A stretch of 64,000 nucleotides of DNA, taken from positions 108,501 through 172,500 of the forward strand of contig CAUYUJ010016905.1 of assembly GCA_963575745.1 (NCBI GenBank), read 5' to 3'. The translations under genes were made by a program, and so were the position numbers. The stretch is from Prorocentrum cordatum. Its lineage: Eukaryota > Sar > Dinophyceae > Prorocentrales > Prorocentraceae. The notes below the pieces were generated by a model. The model was not told where the DNA came from and ran no database searches. It saw nothing but the letters and a program-made list of their open reading frames with translations. Shown here piece after piece: positions 1 through 8,980 of this stretch (positions are counted from its first letter, which is position 1; each line of letters begins with the position of its first letter).

Positions 1-1290
1 AGGAGATCGGGAGGGGGAGGTCCTTGGTGAAGTGGTATGCCCGCGTCGCGACGGCGAGGCGCGTGGCAGAGTTCGGGATGCCGTTCTCGCCGTCGAACGG
101 GCGCGACAGCTCGGGGAGCGCCATGCGCGTGAGGAGGACGGCGCTCAGCTGGCCGCGGGGCAAGCTCAGCTGGTGCCACATGCGCTCGCAAGTCATGTAG
201 TGCTGAATGTTATCCTTGGCGAGCGGGTGCGTGCACCCGAAGTGGCAGGGGCGCTTGTCCTGGATGACGTGCATGCGGTAGCTGGTGGTCCATGCGCCCA
301 CGAGGGCCTTCACTGTGGCCCACATCCGTGCGGGCGGTTGCGTAGCCAGGTAGGTGCGCAGGCGTTTCCAGCGAGCTGGAAGGTCGGCAGGAACCCGCTG
401 GAGACGAAGAAGATCAGGCGGCTCGACCTCGTCATCGGGAGGGTCCTCGTCGCTCTCGGGGATGTCGGAGTCACGGATGTCGGTGTCGGGCAGCTGGCAC
501 GGGAGGAAGTTGGCGACCCAGCGGCGGCGGGCGCGATGTCGGGCAGCTTCATGCTGGTGTAGCGAAGTCTGGCTGCTCGGTTCATCTGAGCGGGTCCGTG
601 TTCTTGAGAGACGGTGTTCGAGGAGGATTATGCCAGTGCCGCTGTTGTCCCATGCCTGCTGGCACATGTCGGTGGCGATCTGTCGACGACGAGTGGATGT
701 GGCGTAAAGCGGGCGGAAGGTCTCGGACCCGAGAAGCTCGTACAGGTACTCCGTGCACCACTGCATCCAGTCTGAGCGGTTGTCGATCGTGCGGTCATTG
801 AGCAGGATGTCGGGGAGCCAGTGGGCGGCCCGCGCGCGAGCGCGGTCTGCCAGACGTTCTTGTGCGATTTCGGCGTTTCGGCGAGGCCCGCTGAGCGGCT
901 CCCTGGTGAGCGACTTCGCAAGGTCAAAGGACGGGAACCAGGACAGGAGACGCCGCTTTATGGTGTCTGCCATCGTGTCGGTGTAGAGCTGCTCGTTGAG
1001 GGACGTCATGTAGGCCTTCTGCGGCGTGATCTGTGTAGCTCGGCGGCGGTGCGGTTCATGTTGCTGCTGTAGGAGGGCCTGCATTCCAACACGAGCGGCT
1101 CGTTTGTGGATGCCAATCATAGCTGCTCGGGCGCGAGGAAGGGGGCCAGCGGTGCGGGTCAGCCTCTTTAAGTGGGAGCCCTTGCAGTCGGGGAAGAAGG
1201 TAGAGTTGGTGACGTGCTCGAAACGTTGGACGATGGACGTCTTGATGGACCAGCACTCGCTGCACCAGTGGCCGCGCTGCACTGTGACGA
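1..1290 (-). CDS. E1 ORF2 C-terminal continuation in the -1 frame (partial, runs off edge)
   Basis: From about 1290 leftward a frame one base back from the RT frame stays open for more than 420 codons to the window edge. It begins near QRGHWCSECWSIKTS, passes through DADDD-free basic linker sequence such as RLTRTAGPLPRARAAM, then an acidic patch. It includes a Cys/His cluster, CHFGCTHPLAKDNIQHYMTC, of the zf-RVT type, followed by ERMWHQLSLPRG. E6 has a similar terminal cluster. The sustained openness and the zinc motif show this is coding. It needs a -1 (or +2) shift relative to the main ORF2 between about 1265 and 1300. Recoding or decay cannot be separated from one copy. Confidence 0.72.
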
Positions 1291-4200
1291 GGGAAGCTGC
1301 TCGTACGCGGCGTCGCAGAGCGCGTTGGCTGCGTCGCGCCACGCTGCCACCGTGGTGGTGGCTGTACGCCACATAGTGGCCGCCAAGTAGTTCTCGATGC
1401 CAATAGGGACCTCAGCCTTGGTCCAGAGGGACATCGCGAGGATGTCGGACTTCGCGAAGCTGGACGGGGCAACGCGCAGCAACTTGTGGATGGCCTGCAG
1501 CTCCTTCTGGAGGATGCCCGCCGAGGGTTCGAATAGCTGGCCTACGTATCCAAAGACCGTGACGGCAGCGACGTTGTACAGTTTGATGCTCTGCTGGATA
1601 GGGGCGTGGGACGCGGCAAGCTTCTCGATGCGGTCCCACCACTTGACAGCAGGGCCGCGCCATTGGTCATCAAGAGTGGCGCCGGGGCCGATAAAGAAGC
1701 CGAGGTATCGGGCGCTGGACTCGACCTTGAAGGCGGCCCAGGGAGCGTGGGCAGCAGCAAGTACTTGACGTATCTCTGCAATGATGTCCTGGGTGGGCAG
1801 CGTCCAGGTCGGGACCACGATGCATTTCTTGGCCTGGAGGCACAGGCCCGCGAGAGTCTCCACCGCGATGATGTGCGGCGCGAGCTTGCTGATGTCCGCG
1901 AGCCTCGCGAGGATGATGCCGAGGTCGTCAGCACATGCACTTACCAGACCGCGCTCGATGGCTGAGAGCTCGCTGGTGAGGGCTCTGATGACGGGGTCGA
2001 AGACGAGTGCCCAGATCGTACCGCTTAACGGACATCCCTGAGCGACTCCTGACGCTGCGAACAAAAGGGGGCGGCGTGCTCCTCCCAGGTCCAGGTAGGA
2101 GACAGGCCAGTGGTAGCAAGCTTGTAGCAGGTGTAGCATGTGTCCATGGATGCCCCACCGCTGGAGAACATTCCACATCCAGTGGTGGCCGAGGCTGGGG
2201 AAGGCGGCCGCGATGTCCATGCTGACGAAGACGGGCTTGTCAGTAGCTGCATTAGGTGAAAGACTGTGACGTCGAGCGGCGGCGTCAACCACGACGACGC
2301 TACGCAAAAACTGGCGGCCATTGACGAATCCCCGCTGCTCGGGGGACGTCTCGGCTGCGAGGGCGTGAAGCTGCCGGTTGGCGGCGGACGCCACCAGTTT
2401 CACATCCGAGCTCTTCATTGAAAGCGGACGTAGGCACTCTGGAGCACGGGTGCACTCCGCATTGCCGCAGGGTTCGTCGACCTTCGGTAGCATGGCCATG
2501 AGGGAGTAGTTGAGGTCGTGAGGCGGTGCGCGTCTGGTGGCGATGTCACGGCAGAAGTCGGCGAGGATGTCGAAGCTGTCGGGAGTACGTAGCCATGCTT
2601 TGTAAGGAAGTGTATCGGGTCCTGGTGCGGAGTCGCCAGCCAGGCGAGCAGCCTTCTCAAGAGCTTGGGCGTCAGGTAGGTCGAGGTGGGTGAGCGCACG
2701 TCTGGGGAAGATCGAGTCGAGGCAGTTGGAGAGGGCATCTTCGGGAACATGCTTTGCAGCAAAGACGGGGGCCCAGTGGCGCATGATGGCCTGGTGCATC
2801 GTCGCGGGGTCGGAGACGATGTTGGTGACGCCGCCCGCGATGATCTTGACGCCCGTCAGGACGAGCCGCTTGGAGAATGCCTTCCAGAGCTCGCCGCGGA
2901 GGCCTTCCCGTTTGGCGCGCTGGCGCCACTTCTGACCGAGCTGGACATTGTTGGAGGCGAAAGCGGCTCGCGAGCGTGCCGCAGAGCGGGCCTTGCGCTC
3001 GTCACTGAGGCTCGCGTGCGTGGCGTCGGTGATCGAAGAGAAGTCGTGCATGTCTTTGATGCTGACGGTGCGACCGTCAATCTTCAAGTGCAGTTTGCCG
3101 ATGTCAGTGTTGTCGATCAACGTCTGGGCGAAAGGGATGTTCTGGCACCATACGGCTCTGGCGATGCTGCGTAGTGTCATGGCCCTGGTTTCCTTATTGA
3201 TAGTAGCACTTTGTGATGGTAGTTCGGCGGCTGGGATCTTGAGAAGCGTGTCACGGGCCCTGGCAGCGGCAACTCTCCTGGCTGCCTTCAATGCCCTCCA
3301 GCGCGCCGTGGGAGTGAGGGAAGACATGTCGACCGTGGCGAGCACTTTAGAGATGTGGTGCTTGTAGTGGTCAGTGTCGAAGATGTACGCGGGGATGCCG
3401 CGCTCGGTGACCTTCTTGGGCTTGCTGAGACGGATGCGCAGGTGCATGATCTTGTGGTCGCTGACGGGGCCCTTGGGGTTCTCGAGGGGGGCGTCGTCGG
3501 CGATGTAGACAGTTTCCATGAAAGGCATGAGGTGGCTAGGCAAGTTGATGAAGCAGCGGTCAATAGTCGATTCGTTTTTGTTAGCCTCCGATCTGTGCGT
3601 CGCCGAGGGAGTCACAATCTCGATGACGTCGCGGAACAGGTTGCGCCAGAAGACAGGTTGGTACTGGTAACGCTGTGATGCTGTGGTGTCTGAGTCGACA
3701 GGCGTGTTAATCGATCGTGGTGGGAACTCGGAGACGTTGAAGTCGCCGGCGATGACTAGAAGCCGCTGCTGAGGGACTTCGTCAGCATGTTGGCGAAGAG
3801 CGTGCCATTGGTCACGTAAGAGAAGCCGATCTGCTGGAGTCAAGCCGAAGTTGTGAATGTTGAGGACGGTGACTTCGTGCTGGAGGCTGGCATCCGTGGT
3901 CCGAAGCCAGGCGGCTCGACCAGGGATGACGACCTCAAACCTGAGCTGAGGCCGTTCGTCTGGAGGAAGTTGAAGCTCTGCCTTGTCGTAGGGAACGAGG
4001 AAGCCAATGCCGCCAGCGTTAGTCACGGGCGTGCCGTTAGCCATCACGGGCGAGTGAAAAGCTTTGTACCGATGCTGGGTAGAGTTCGCCAGCAGCTTGA
4101 GGTCGTCCAGGGTCCCATGAGTCTCTTGCACTGCGATAAGAGCTCGTTGGCGAAAATATGGTAGAAGTTGCTGTCGTTTGTCGGCGCGACGTAGTGCGGA

Positions 4201-4374
4201 CTGTCCAAGAAGCGCTTGCGTGTTCCAGAATGCGATGTTCAGGCCCTCCTGCGAGGGTTTCAGGAGCCATGGGCTCCACCGAAGGCTAACGCCACTGTGC
4301 GGCGGAGAGGGGGTCTGCGAAGTTGCTGATGAACTCGGCGGCGATCTGCTTCTGGTCGTCTTCGGAGATTCCAT
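1168..4374 (-). CDS. E1 ORF2: EEP endonuclease + reverse transcriptase
   Basis: This is the replication polyprotein of E1. The first in-frame ATG near the domain start is at 4374 (MESPKTTRSRSPP), inside the ORF1 3' end. The same frame is open back to the ATG at 5511, so the start is uncertain. The endonuclease begins at LNIAFWNTQ, with the catalytic Glu in VQETHG, IAGDFNVSEF, and a C-terminal SDHKIMH. The RT follows: FVSMDIAAAFPSL (motif A), VAQGCPLSGTIW (motif B), VSACADDLGIILA (motif C). The catalytic Asp residues are present. This frame stops at TAA 1168, but the homologous downstream protein continues in another frame from about 1290. That points to one frameshift, which would disable the element unless it is recoded. 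Confidence 0.88.
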   Translation of the reverse strand: MESPKTTRSRSPPSSSATSQTPSPPHSGVSLRWSPWLLKPSQEGLNIAFWNTQALLGQSALRRADKRQQLLPYFRQRALIAVQETHGTLDDLKLLANSTQHRYKAFHSPVMANGTPVTNAGGIGFLVPYDKAELQLPPDERPQLRFEVVIPGRAAWLRTTDASLQHEVTVLNIHNFGLTPADRLLLRDQWHALRQHADEVPQQRLLVIAGDFNVSEFPPRSINTPVDSDTTASQRYQYQPVFWRNLFRDVIEIVTPSATHRSEANKNESTIDRCFINLPSHLMPFMETVYIADDAPLENPKGPVSDHKIMHLRIRLSKPKKVTERGIPAYIFDTDHYKHHISKVLATVDMSSLTPTARWRALKAARRVAAARARDTLLKIPAAELPSQSATINKETRAMTLRSIARAVWCQNIPFAQTLIDNTDIGKLHLKIDGRTVSIKDMHDFSSITDATHASLSDERKARSAARSRAAFASNNVQLGQKWRQRAKREGLRGELWKAFSKRLVLTGVKIIAGGVTNIVSDPATMHQAIMRHWAPVFAAKHVPEDALSNCLDSIFPRRALTHLDLPDAQALEKAARLAGDSAPGPDTLPYKAWLRTPDSFDILADFCRDIATRRAPPHDLNYSLMAMLPKVDEPCGNAECTRAPECLRPLSMKSSDVKLVASAANRQLHALAAETSPEQRGFVNGRQFLRSVVVVDAAARRHSLSPNAATDKPVFVSMDIAAAFPSLGHHWMWNVLQRWGIHGHMLHLLQACYHWPVSYLDLGGARRPLLFAASGVAQGCPLSGTIWALVFDPVIRALTSELSAIERGLVSACADDLGIILARLADISKLAPHIIAVETLAGLCLQAKKCIVVPTWTLPTQDIIAEIRQVLAAAHAPWAAFKVESSARYLGFFIGPGATLDDQWRGPAVKWWDRIEKLAASHAPIQQSIKLYNVAAVTVFGYVGQLFEPSAGILQKELQAIHKLLRVAPSSFAKSDILAMSLWTKAEVPIGIENYLAATMWRTATTTVAAWRDAANALCDAAYEQLPSSQCSAATGAASAGPSRRPSSNVSSTSPTLPSSPTARAPT

Positions 4375-5311
4375 GTCTGTTGGCGGCCTGTGACCGCTGG
4401 AGCTTAGTAGGAACATCAGCATTGCTGCCAACAATAAGGCGAACCATAGCCTCGCCGCGGCACGATATGTAGCCCAGGGTTCTGTGTGTGCGAGCATCGA
4501 GGTCTGGCTTGACGTTCTGCATGATCTTGGCGAGGCGCTTGATCTGGACCCCCGTGCGGACGGCCTTCGGGCTCTTGTCGGCGGAGACATATAGAGGAAC
4601 GTATTTATCATTACCAAAATCGAGAGTGAATGTGCGCCAATCCTTTCCATTGCGCAGAGCATTATGAAGACGTTGTGCCCGAGGTTCCGCAACCGCTGTG
4701 CCCCCGCTGACCTGAAATGAGTGGCGCTTGGAGGGGCCGACCGCGTTGAAAATGACCATGTCCTTCTTGATGTTGGCGGCCTGGAACCATGGGGAGAGAG
4801 CTTTTTCAAGGTGTTGCTGGCCGAACTCCTGCGGGCTGCTGCACCAGAAGGTAGCGATGTCGGGGTCGCGGTCCCAGCTGCCCAGGCCGTCCAGGTTGAG
4901 GGCGGGAGCGCGTGCTTCTGCTGCTGTGATAATGGACTCCAGCTTGGCGACGGCGGCCTTGAGTTCGGAGTTCTGCTCTTCCAAGACATTGGTGCGGAGC
5001 TTGACTGCGGTGATGTCTCGTTCTGTGGCTTCGTGACGTCTGCTGAGGTCGGGCGTGATCTGCGTGAGTGAGGCAAGAAACTCTGAGCTGGCTGTGACTG
5101 CCTTGGCTGTGGCCTCGAACTTCTCCGTGGCGTCTTTGATCTGGGCGGCCATGGTCTCCTCGAGCTGCTTGCGAACATGTGCTGGGAGGTCGTGCACTGC
5201 GAGTTTGGATGCGCTGTCATGCCATGGGTCTTGTTGTCGCTTGACTGGGTCGGTGGCTCCGTCACGAGGGGTCGATGCAGCGCTGGCCAGGCAGTCGACA
5301 GGAGGCCCCAT
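4286..5311 (-). CDS. E1 ORF1 protein, coiled coil plus nucleic-acid-binding-like domain, 341 aa
   Basis: The frame opens at a true ATG (MGPPVDCLASAAS) about 200 nt downstream of the leader and ends at TAG with ADPLSAAQWR. Residues about 40-145 are Ala/Glu/Lys-rich with heptad character and predict a coiled coil. Residues about 160-310 form a folded-looking segment (IATFWCSSPQEFGQ, TFTLDFGNDKYVPLYVSADKSP) matching in layout the E6 ORF1 (VQLHVGPDKNPRQIK). Such proteins in LINEs bind element RNA and help form RNP particles; that role is inferred from position and architecture. The 3' end overlaps ORF2, which lies in the +1 (or -2) frame. Confidence 0.75.
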   Translation of the reverse strand: MGPPVDCLASAASTPRDGATDPVKRQQDPWHDSASKLAVHDLPAHVRKQLEETMAAQIKDATEKFEATAKAVTASSEFLASLTQITPDLSRRHEATERDITAVKLRTNVLEEQNSELKAAVAKLESIITAAEARAPALNLDGLGSWDRDPDIATFWCSSPQEFGQQHLEKALSPWFQAANIKKDMVIFNAVGPSKRHSFQVSGGTAVAEPRAQRLHNALRNGKDWRTFTLDFGNDKYVPLYVSADKSPKAVRTGVQIKRLAKIMQNVKPDLDARTHRTLGYISCRGEAMVRLIVGSNADVPTKLQRSQAANRHGISEDDQKQIAAEFISNFADPLSAAQWR

Positions 5312-5511
5312 GTCGGCGACGTCAGCGAGCAGAGGCCCGCGCCAGCCTCAGGCGGCAAGCCGCCGATATGCGCGTGGAGGTGTCTGCAGGCGGATGCAGC
5401 ACCGAATATGAAGCTCAACCCGCTGGGCAGCAGGAAGGCGAGGATATGAAAGCGTGTCCTTAGCTGTCCCTGGACCAAGGGTCTCCGTGCTCTGCCACGG
5501 GGCGAAATCAT

Positions 5512-5533
5512 CTTGAGCCAAAATGGCTACGGA
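5512..5533 (-). other. Genome-encoded dinoflagellate spliced leader (exact 22 nt)
   Basis: Read on the minus strand, positions 5533-5512 match the published DinoSL over all 22 nt: T, then CCGTAGCC, ATTTT, GGCTCAAG. An ATG follows directly at 5511. The leader is normally added to mRNA by trans-splicing and is not part of the gene. Finding it fused to the 5' end of a retrotransposon therefore indicates that a trans-spliced RNA was reverse-transcribed and inserted. No GT donor follows the leader, so this is not an SL RNA gene. Confidence 0.93.
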
Positions 5534-6009
5534 GGAGGAGGGGGAGGAGGAGGAGGGGCACGGGGGGGGGGCCCAGACCGCTGTCACGCCAAAGCTAACA
5601 CCCCCCCAGGGAAAGGACTCCATGGAAAGGAGTGGGCCCCCAGAGTGTTGTCCAGGATTATCTGGGCAACCTCTACGAGACGCCACGAAGAGCGGCGGCC
5701 ACGAAGGATCATGAAGCCAGGAAGCGAGACAAGTACAGAGCCCAAGAAGAGGTCGCGCGGTGATCAGGCGCAACAACCTCCTGCCCCCGGAGCCCAGAGA
5801 GGGAGGAAGGATCCCAGGGAACTCCCAACGGCCCCCCCCCGGAACTCCGGGGCGCCGCGCGCTCCCGCCCCGCCAGGAAAGGACCAGGAAAAAGCGAGGC
5901 AGAAGGGCCCCCCCCGAGGAGGGAAAGGGTTTGCCACCCCATGTTGAGAGCGCAAGTAAACCCACGATTGAGAGACCGAACAGGCAGAAGGAGCCATTTG
6001 AACCAGCGC
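5534..6009. other. Gene-poor spacer between E1 and the LHC remnants
   Basis: This G/C-rich spacer holds a short (GGAGGA)-type tract at 5535-5560, a G10 run near 5566 and a C9 run near 5830. Open frames here are GC-driven and show no recognisable domain. It may be the decayed 3' portion of the LHC fragment. Confidence 0.4.
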
Positions 6010-6650
6010 GCTCCTAGGGTGTTGTCCGGGATCACGCCCGCGTGGAGGACTACGTGCGTCGCGATCCCGGCGGCCCGCATGGCGACGCGGCCGCGCTTGA
6101 TCTCAGTGCACCTCCTCCTGAAGAAGACATCCGCATCGCCGCCTTTCGCAAGGCCGAGCGGGTCCCAGTAGCCGACGGGCGCCTGCGCGCCCATCTCGCT
6201 CTCGAGGGTGCGCAAGAGCGAATCCGCGTAGGTCGCCCAGTCGCCCCAGGCGGAGCCCGTGAGGTTGTCCTGGAAGAACATCCCGATGATGGCCATCGTG
6301 GCCAGGCGGCCTTTGGCCAGCTCCGCGTTAGGGACCGCTTGTTCTTCTGAAGGTCCTCGGCGCCGTCCCCCTTGACCGGGGCGACACCTCCCGGCCACAG
6401 GAAGCAATCCGGCACGATGCACCCTATGGCGACACACCTGGCGACGCGGCTGTGCTTGATCTCGGTGCACCTCCTCCTGTAGAGGACGTCCGCACCGCTG
6501 TCCTTCGCAAGGCCGAGCGGGTCCCAGTAGCCGACGGGCGCCTGCAGGTCCGACTCGCTCTCGAAGGCGCGCAGCGGCGACTCCGTGTAGGTCGCCCAGT
6601 CGCCCCAGGCAGAGCCCGCGAGGCCGCCCTGGAAGAACATCCGGTAGTAG
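6010..6650 (-). pseudogene. Two tandem chlorophyll a-c LHC units, frameshifted
   Basis: On the minus strand two successive antenna units are readable. The upstream unit (6650-6350) starts abruptly at MFFQGGLAGSAWGDW and continues SPLRAFESESDLQAPVGYWDPLGLA, then YRRRCTEIKHSRVA. The downstream unit (6340-6010) reads ELAKGRLATMAIIGMFFQ, LTGSAWGDWATY, QAPVGYWDPLGLA, RRRCTEIKRGRVAM. These match the conserved chlorophyll-binding helices of dinoflagellate LHC proteins, which are often encoded as tandem units in polyproteins and act in the thylakoid membrane. The two units lie in different frames, joined by a shift near 6345. The mature order is lost and no start is present, so this is a pseudogene. 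Confidence 0.82.
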
Positions 6651-6654
6651 GTGG

Positions 6655-7657
6655 GTGTTGTACTCCTTGAGTGGGGAAAGCGTGCCAAATAGCGCGTAGA
6701 CAAATGATCTCGCTAAGCAACTGCACAACCCAACGGAGTCCACCTTGCAGACAAAATTCGCCTCTGATGTGGGCGTGGAGGTCGGGGGGAAGCAGTAGGC
6801 AGTCTGTAACGAAGCGGAGCCCCTTTCCAGAGGGGCACGTGCCCCCGCCACCGCCATTCCCCCACCGGGTCTGCCCTGGCCAAGGGGCGTACTACCCGGA
6901 GGGAGCGCCACGCCCGACTTGACAAAAATGCATAAGTGGTCACATGTGCGAGGACAATGTAGCGCCTGAGCCGGTCGCATCATGGCAGAATGGGCACACG
7001 TAGTGCAGCACCAAGAACATCGTGAAGAAGGCCACGGCCCATATAGCAGGGCGGGTCGGCTGCATGTGACTGGCCTGACTAATGGGAGTCCAAGAAGAGC
7101 CCAAGTCAACAGGCTGCACTTTCACGCCTCGTGGCAGCCCCTCGCCGTCGCGACCCGGACGAGTTCATACAGCGAGAACCAACCCTGGGCGTGGACAAGT
7201 CCCCCACTCCGTGTCAAGGCGAGCGTCACCATACCACAAATCTTCCAATCCGCAAGGGTCGAAACGGTACACGAAGCTCATCGCGACGGCGTACTGCACC
7301 CTCCAATCAGCAAAGTACAAGCGATACCGAAACTCGTCGGGACGCCGTAGCACAAGACATCCCCCTTCCAACCTGGACCGGGTCCAAAGTGTCAGGCGTG
7401 CGAGAACAAGTGCGTGCGATGTCCAATGAGTCCCAGTCGCCCGCGTCCCAAATACTGACTGCACCTCTGTAGCGGCGTATCTGAATTACACTGAATGTGG
7501 GCGCCCGCCATGGGCGGCACACCAGAGAACGGGGAACCAGGTAGTCCTGTCTGCCCATGTGGGTGATGTTTCGCCCAGCCGCAGGGCAGGCCTGCCACTG
7601 GAGCAGGACAGCGCCGCCACCCACAGGAATGCAGCGCCGCCCGAAGAATGACAGTGT
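6655..7657. other. About 1 kb without a supported gene, separating LHC fragments
   Basis: This interval separates LHC fragment A (minus, ending near 7770) from fragments B/C (starting at 6650). Both fragments break inside the same MFF(Q/H) codons, so it could be an insertion or a decayed intron. Open frames of about 100 codons exist on the minus strand (for example 7464-7165) but show no known domain. No canonical GT...AG pair restores the LHC frame. Confidence 0.4.
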
Positions 7658-8059
7658 TTAGCCGCAAGACTGCAAGTAGTATTCTGTAACTCTACTGTGC
7701 CATGATATCAGCATAGCGTGCAGGAGCGGTCCTCTCCGACCCACGTAGGGGGAACTGTCCTCGGAGTGGAAGAACATCCCGATGATGGCCATCATGGCCG
7801 GGCGGCCGTTGGCAAGCTCCGCGTGCAGGGACCGCTTCTTCTTCTTCTTCTCAGGGTCCGCCGTGGCGTCGGCGCCAGCAGACTGGTCCTGGAACAGCTC
7901 ACAGAACGCGCAATGAGCCACGATTTGCTCCCAGCCCGTCGCGGGAATCTTGGAGAGGGCGCCGAGGCCGTTCAGGGCGTCCTCGACGGTGAGGCCCTCG
8001 TCCACCTCGTCCACGTCCTGAAAGTCCACCTCGCTCTCGAAGGCGCGCAGCGGGGAGTC

Positions 8060-8190
8060 GCCGTCCTCGTCCACCTCGTCCACGTCCTCGTCCTCCGCCT
8101 CCACCTCCACGTCCTCGTCCTCTGCCTCCACCTCCACCTCCACGTCCTCGTCCTCCGCCTCCACCTCCACCTCCACGTCCGCGACCTCGA
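8060..8190. repeat. Minisatellite inside LHC copy A (acidic repeat)
   Basis: Three to four near-identical 27-33-bp units of the type CCTCCACCTCCACGTCCTCG encode E-V-E-A-E-D-E-D-V repeats on the minus strand, within an LHC helix-loop region. Confidence 0.75.
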
Positions 8191-8269
8191 ACCCATCCTG
8201 CAGCACCTGGACTCCCAGCTCGCTCTCGAACATGAAGGCGCGCAGCGGGGATCCAGCGTACAGCGCCGT

Positions 8270-8800
8270 ATCGCCCGCGGCGTCGGCGGCCGCGGCGGCG
8301 GCGGCCGCAGCGCCGGCCGCATCACCGGCTGCAGCGGGAGCGGCGGCGCCAGCGGCCGCCGCGGCCACGGCGGCGGCCGCCGCCCCCGCTGCGGCAGCGG
8401 CCGCCGCGGCCGGCCCCAGGGCGGCGGCGCGCGCCACAGCGCCGGCGGCCGCGGCGGTCTCGCCGCGGCCAGCCGCCGCCACAGTCGCGGCGGCCGCAGC
8501 GGCAGCGGCGGCCGCGGCGGCGGCGCCGCCAGCCACGCAGAGGCCGGGGGCCGCGCCGTGCCGCGGCGGCAGCAGGCCAGCCGGGCCGGGCGCGGCGGCG
8601 GTGCGGCGGGCGGCGGCCGCGGCGGTCTCGCCGCGGCCAGCCGCCGCAACAGCCGCAGCGGCCGCCGCGGCGGCGGCGGCCGCGGCGGCGGCGCCGCCGG
8701 CCACGCCGAGGCAGCCAGGCGGCGGCAGGCCGGCCGGGCCGGCCGCGGCGGCGGCGCGGCAGGCGGCGGCGCGCCGTTGCCGCCGCCGCCGCGCCGAGCG
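8270..8800. repeat. GC-rich GCN repeat (poly-Ala coding on both strands)
   Basis: A stretch of mostly GGC/GCC/GCG triplets encodes poly-alanine in one minus-strand and one plus-strand frame. Inside it a roughly 95-bp segment containing GGCGGTCTCGCCGCGGCC recurs about 168 bp apart (near 8449 and 8617), so part of it is a diverged tandem duplication. Confidence 0.75.
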
Positions 8801-8914
8801 CGACTCCATGGCAGAGCGAGCGGGGGCGCGGAGGGGGGCGAGCCCCTCGCGCGCCCCCGCGGGCGGGGAGGCCGAGGACCGAGGGGCGGGCCCCTGGCCA
8901 CGGCCGGCCAGCCG

Positions 8915-8980
8915 CTTGAGCCAGACGCTTGAGCCAGGGGGGGCTTGAGCCAGTCGGGGGCTTGAGCCAGTGGCTACGGA
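8915..8980 (-). repeat. Tandem relic spliced leaders upstream of LHC copy A
   Basis: On the minus strand 8980-8961 reads like the full DinoSL with its T-run reduced (CCGTAGCC, then ACTGGCTCAAG). Three shorter units ending in CTGGCTCAAG or CCTGGCTCAAG follow at 8960-8944, 8943-8928 and 8927-8915. Stacked, 5'-shortened leaders are the expected product of repeated trans-splicing and retroposition, because the leader contains an internal AG acceptor. Confidence 0.85.

Larger units (their letters stand above)
1..5533 (-). mobile_element. Non-LTR retrotransposon E1 (ORF1 + EEP/RT ORF2), 5' complete, 3' end outside window
   Basis: The element reads leftward from an exact dinoflagellate spliced leader at its 5' end. 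It has a 200-nt leader, a coiled-coil ORF1 (5311-4286), an overlapping ORF2 with endonuclease and reverse transcriptase (4374-1168), and a frame-shifted C-terminal extension open to the window edge. The two-ORF layout, the EEP endonuclease and the RT place it among APE-type LINE elements. It resembles E6 (ORF1 architecture, ADD at RT motif C, C-terminal Cys/His motif) and no RNase H is seen. The 3' terminus, tail and target-site duplication lie outside the window. Confidence 0.88.
7658..8809 (-). pseudogene. LHC retrocopy A with poly-Ala N-terminus and acidic insert
   Basis: From ATG 8809 (MESRSARRRRQRR) a 383-aa frame runs to a stop at 7658. About 180 Ala/Gly/Pro-rich residues encoded by a GC-rich repeat are followed by LYAGSPLRAFMFESELGVQ, an antenna-protein helix segment. 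A Glu/Asp/Val minisatellite insert comes next. Then SPLRAFESEVDFQ, ALNGLGALSKIPATGWEQI, FCELFQDQS, EKKKKKRS and ELANGRPAMMAIIGMFF, all typical of dinoflagellate chlorophyll a-c proteins. The match ends at MFFH. Directly upstream (8980-8915) are four tandem leader tails, so this is best read as a reinserted processed LHC mRNA, later degraded by repeat expansion. The frame is open, so a product is possible, but a functional antenna is unlikely. Confidence 0.72.

Noticed and set aside
5512-5533. SL RNA gene
   Set aside because: The leader is followed by ATG and element coding sequence, with no GT donor or short snRNA-like body.
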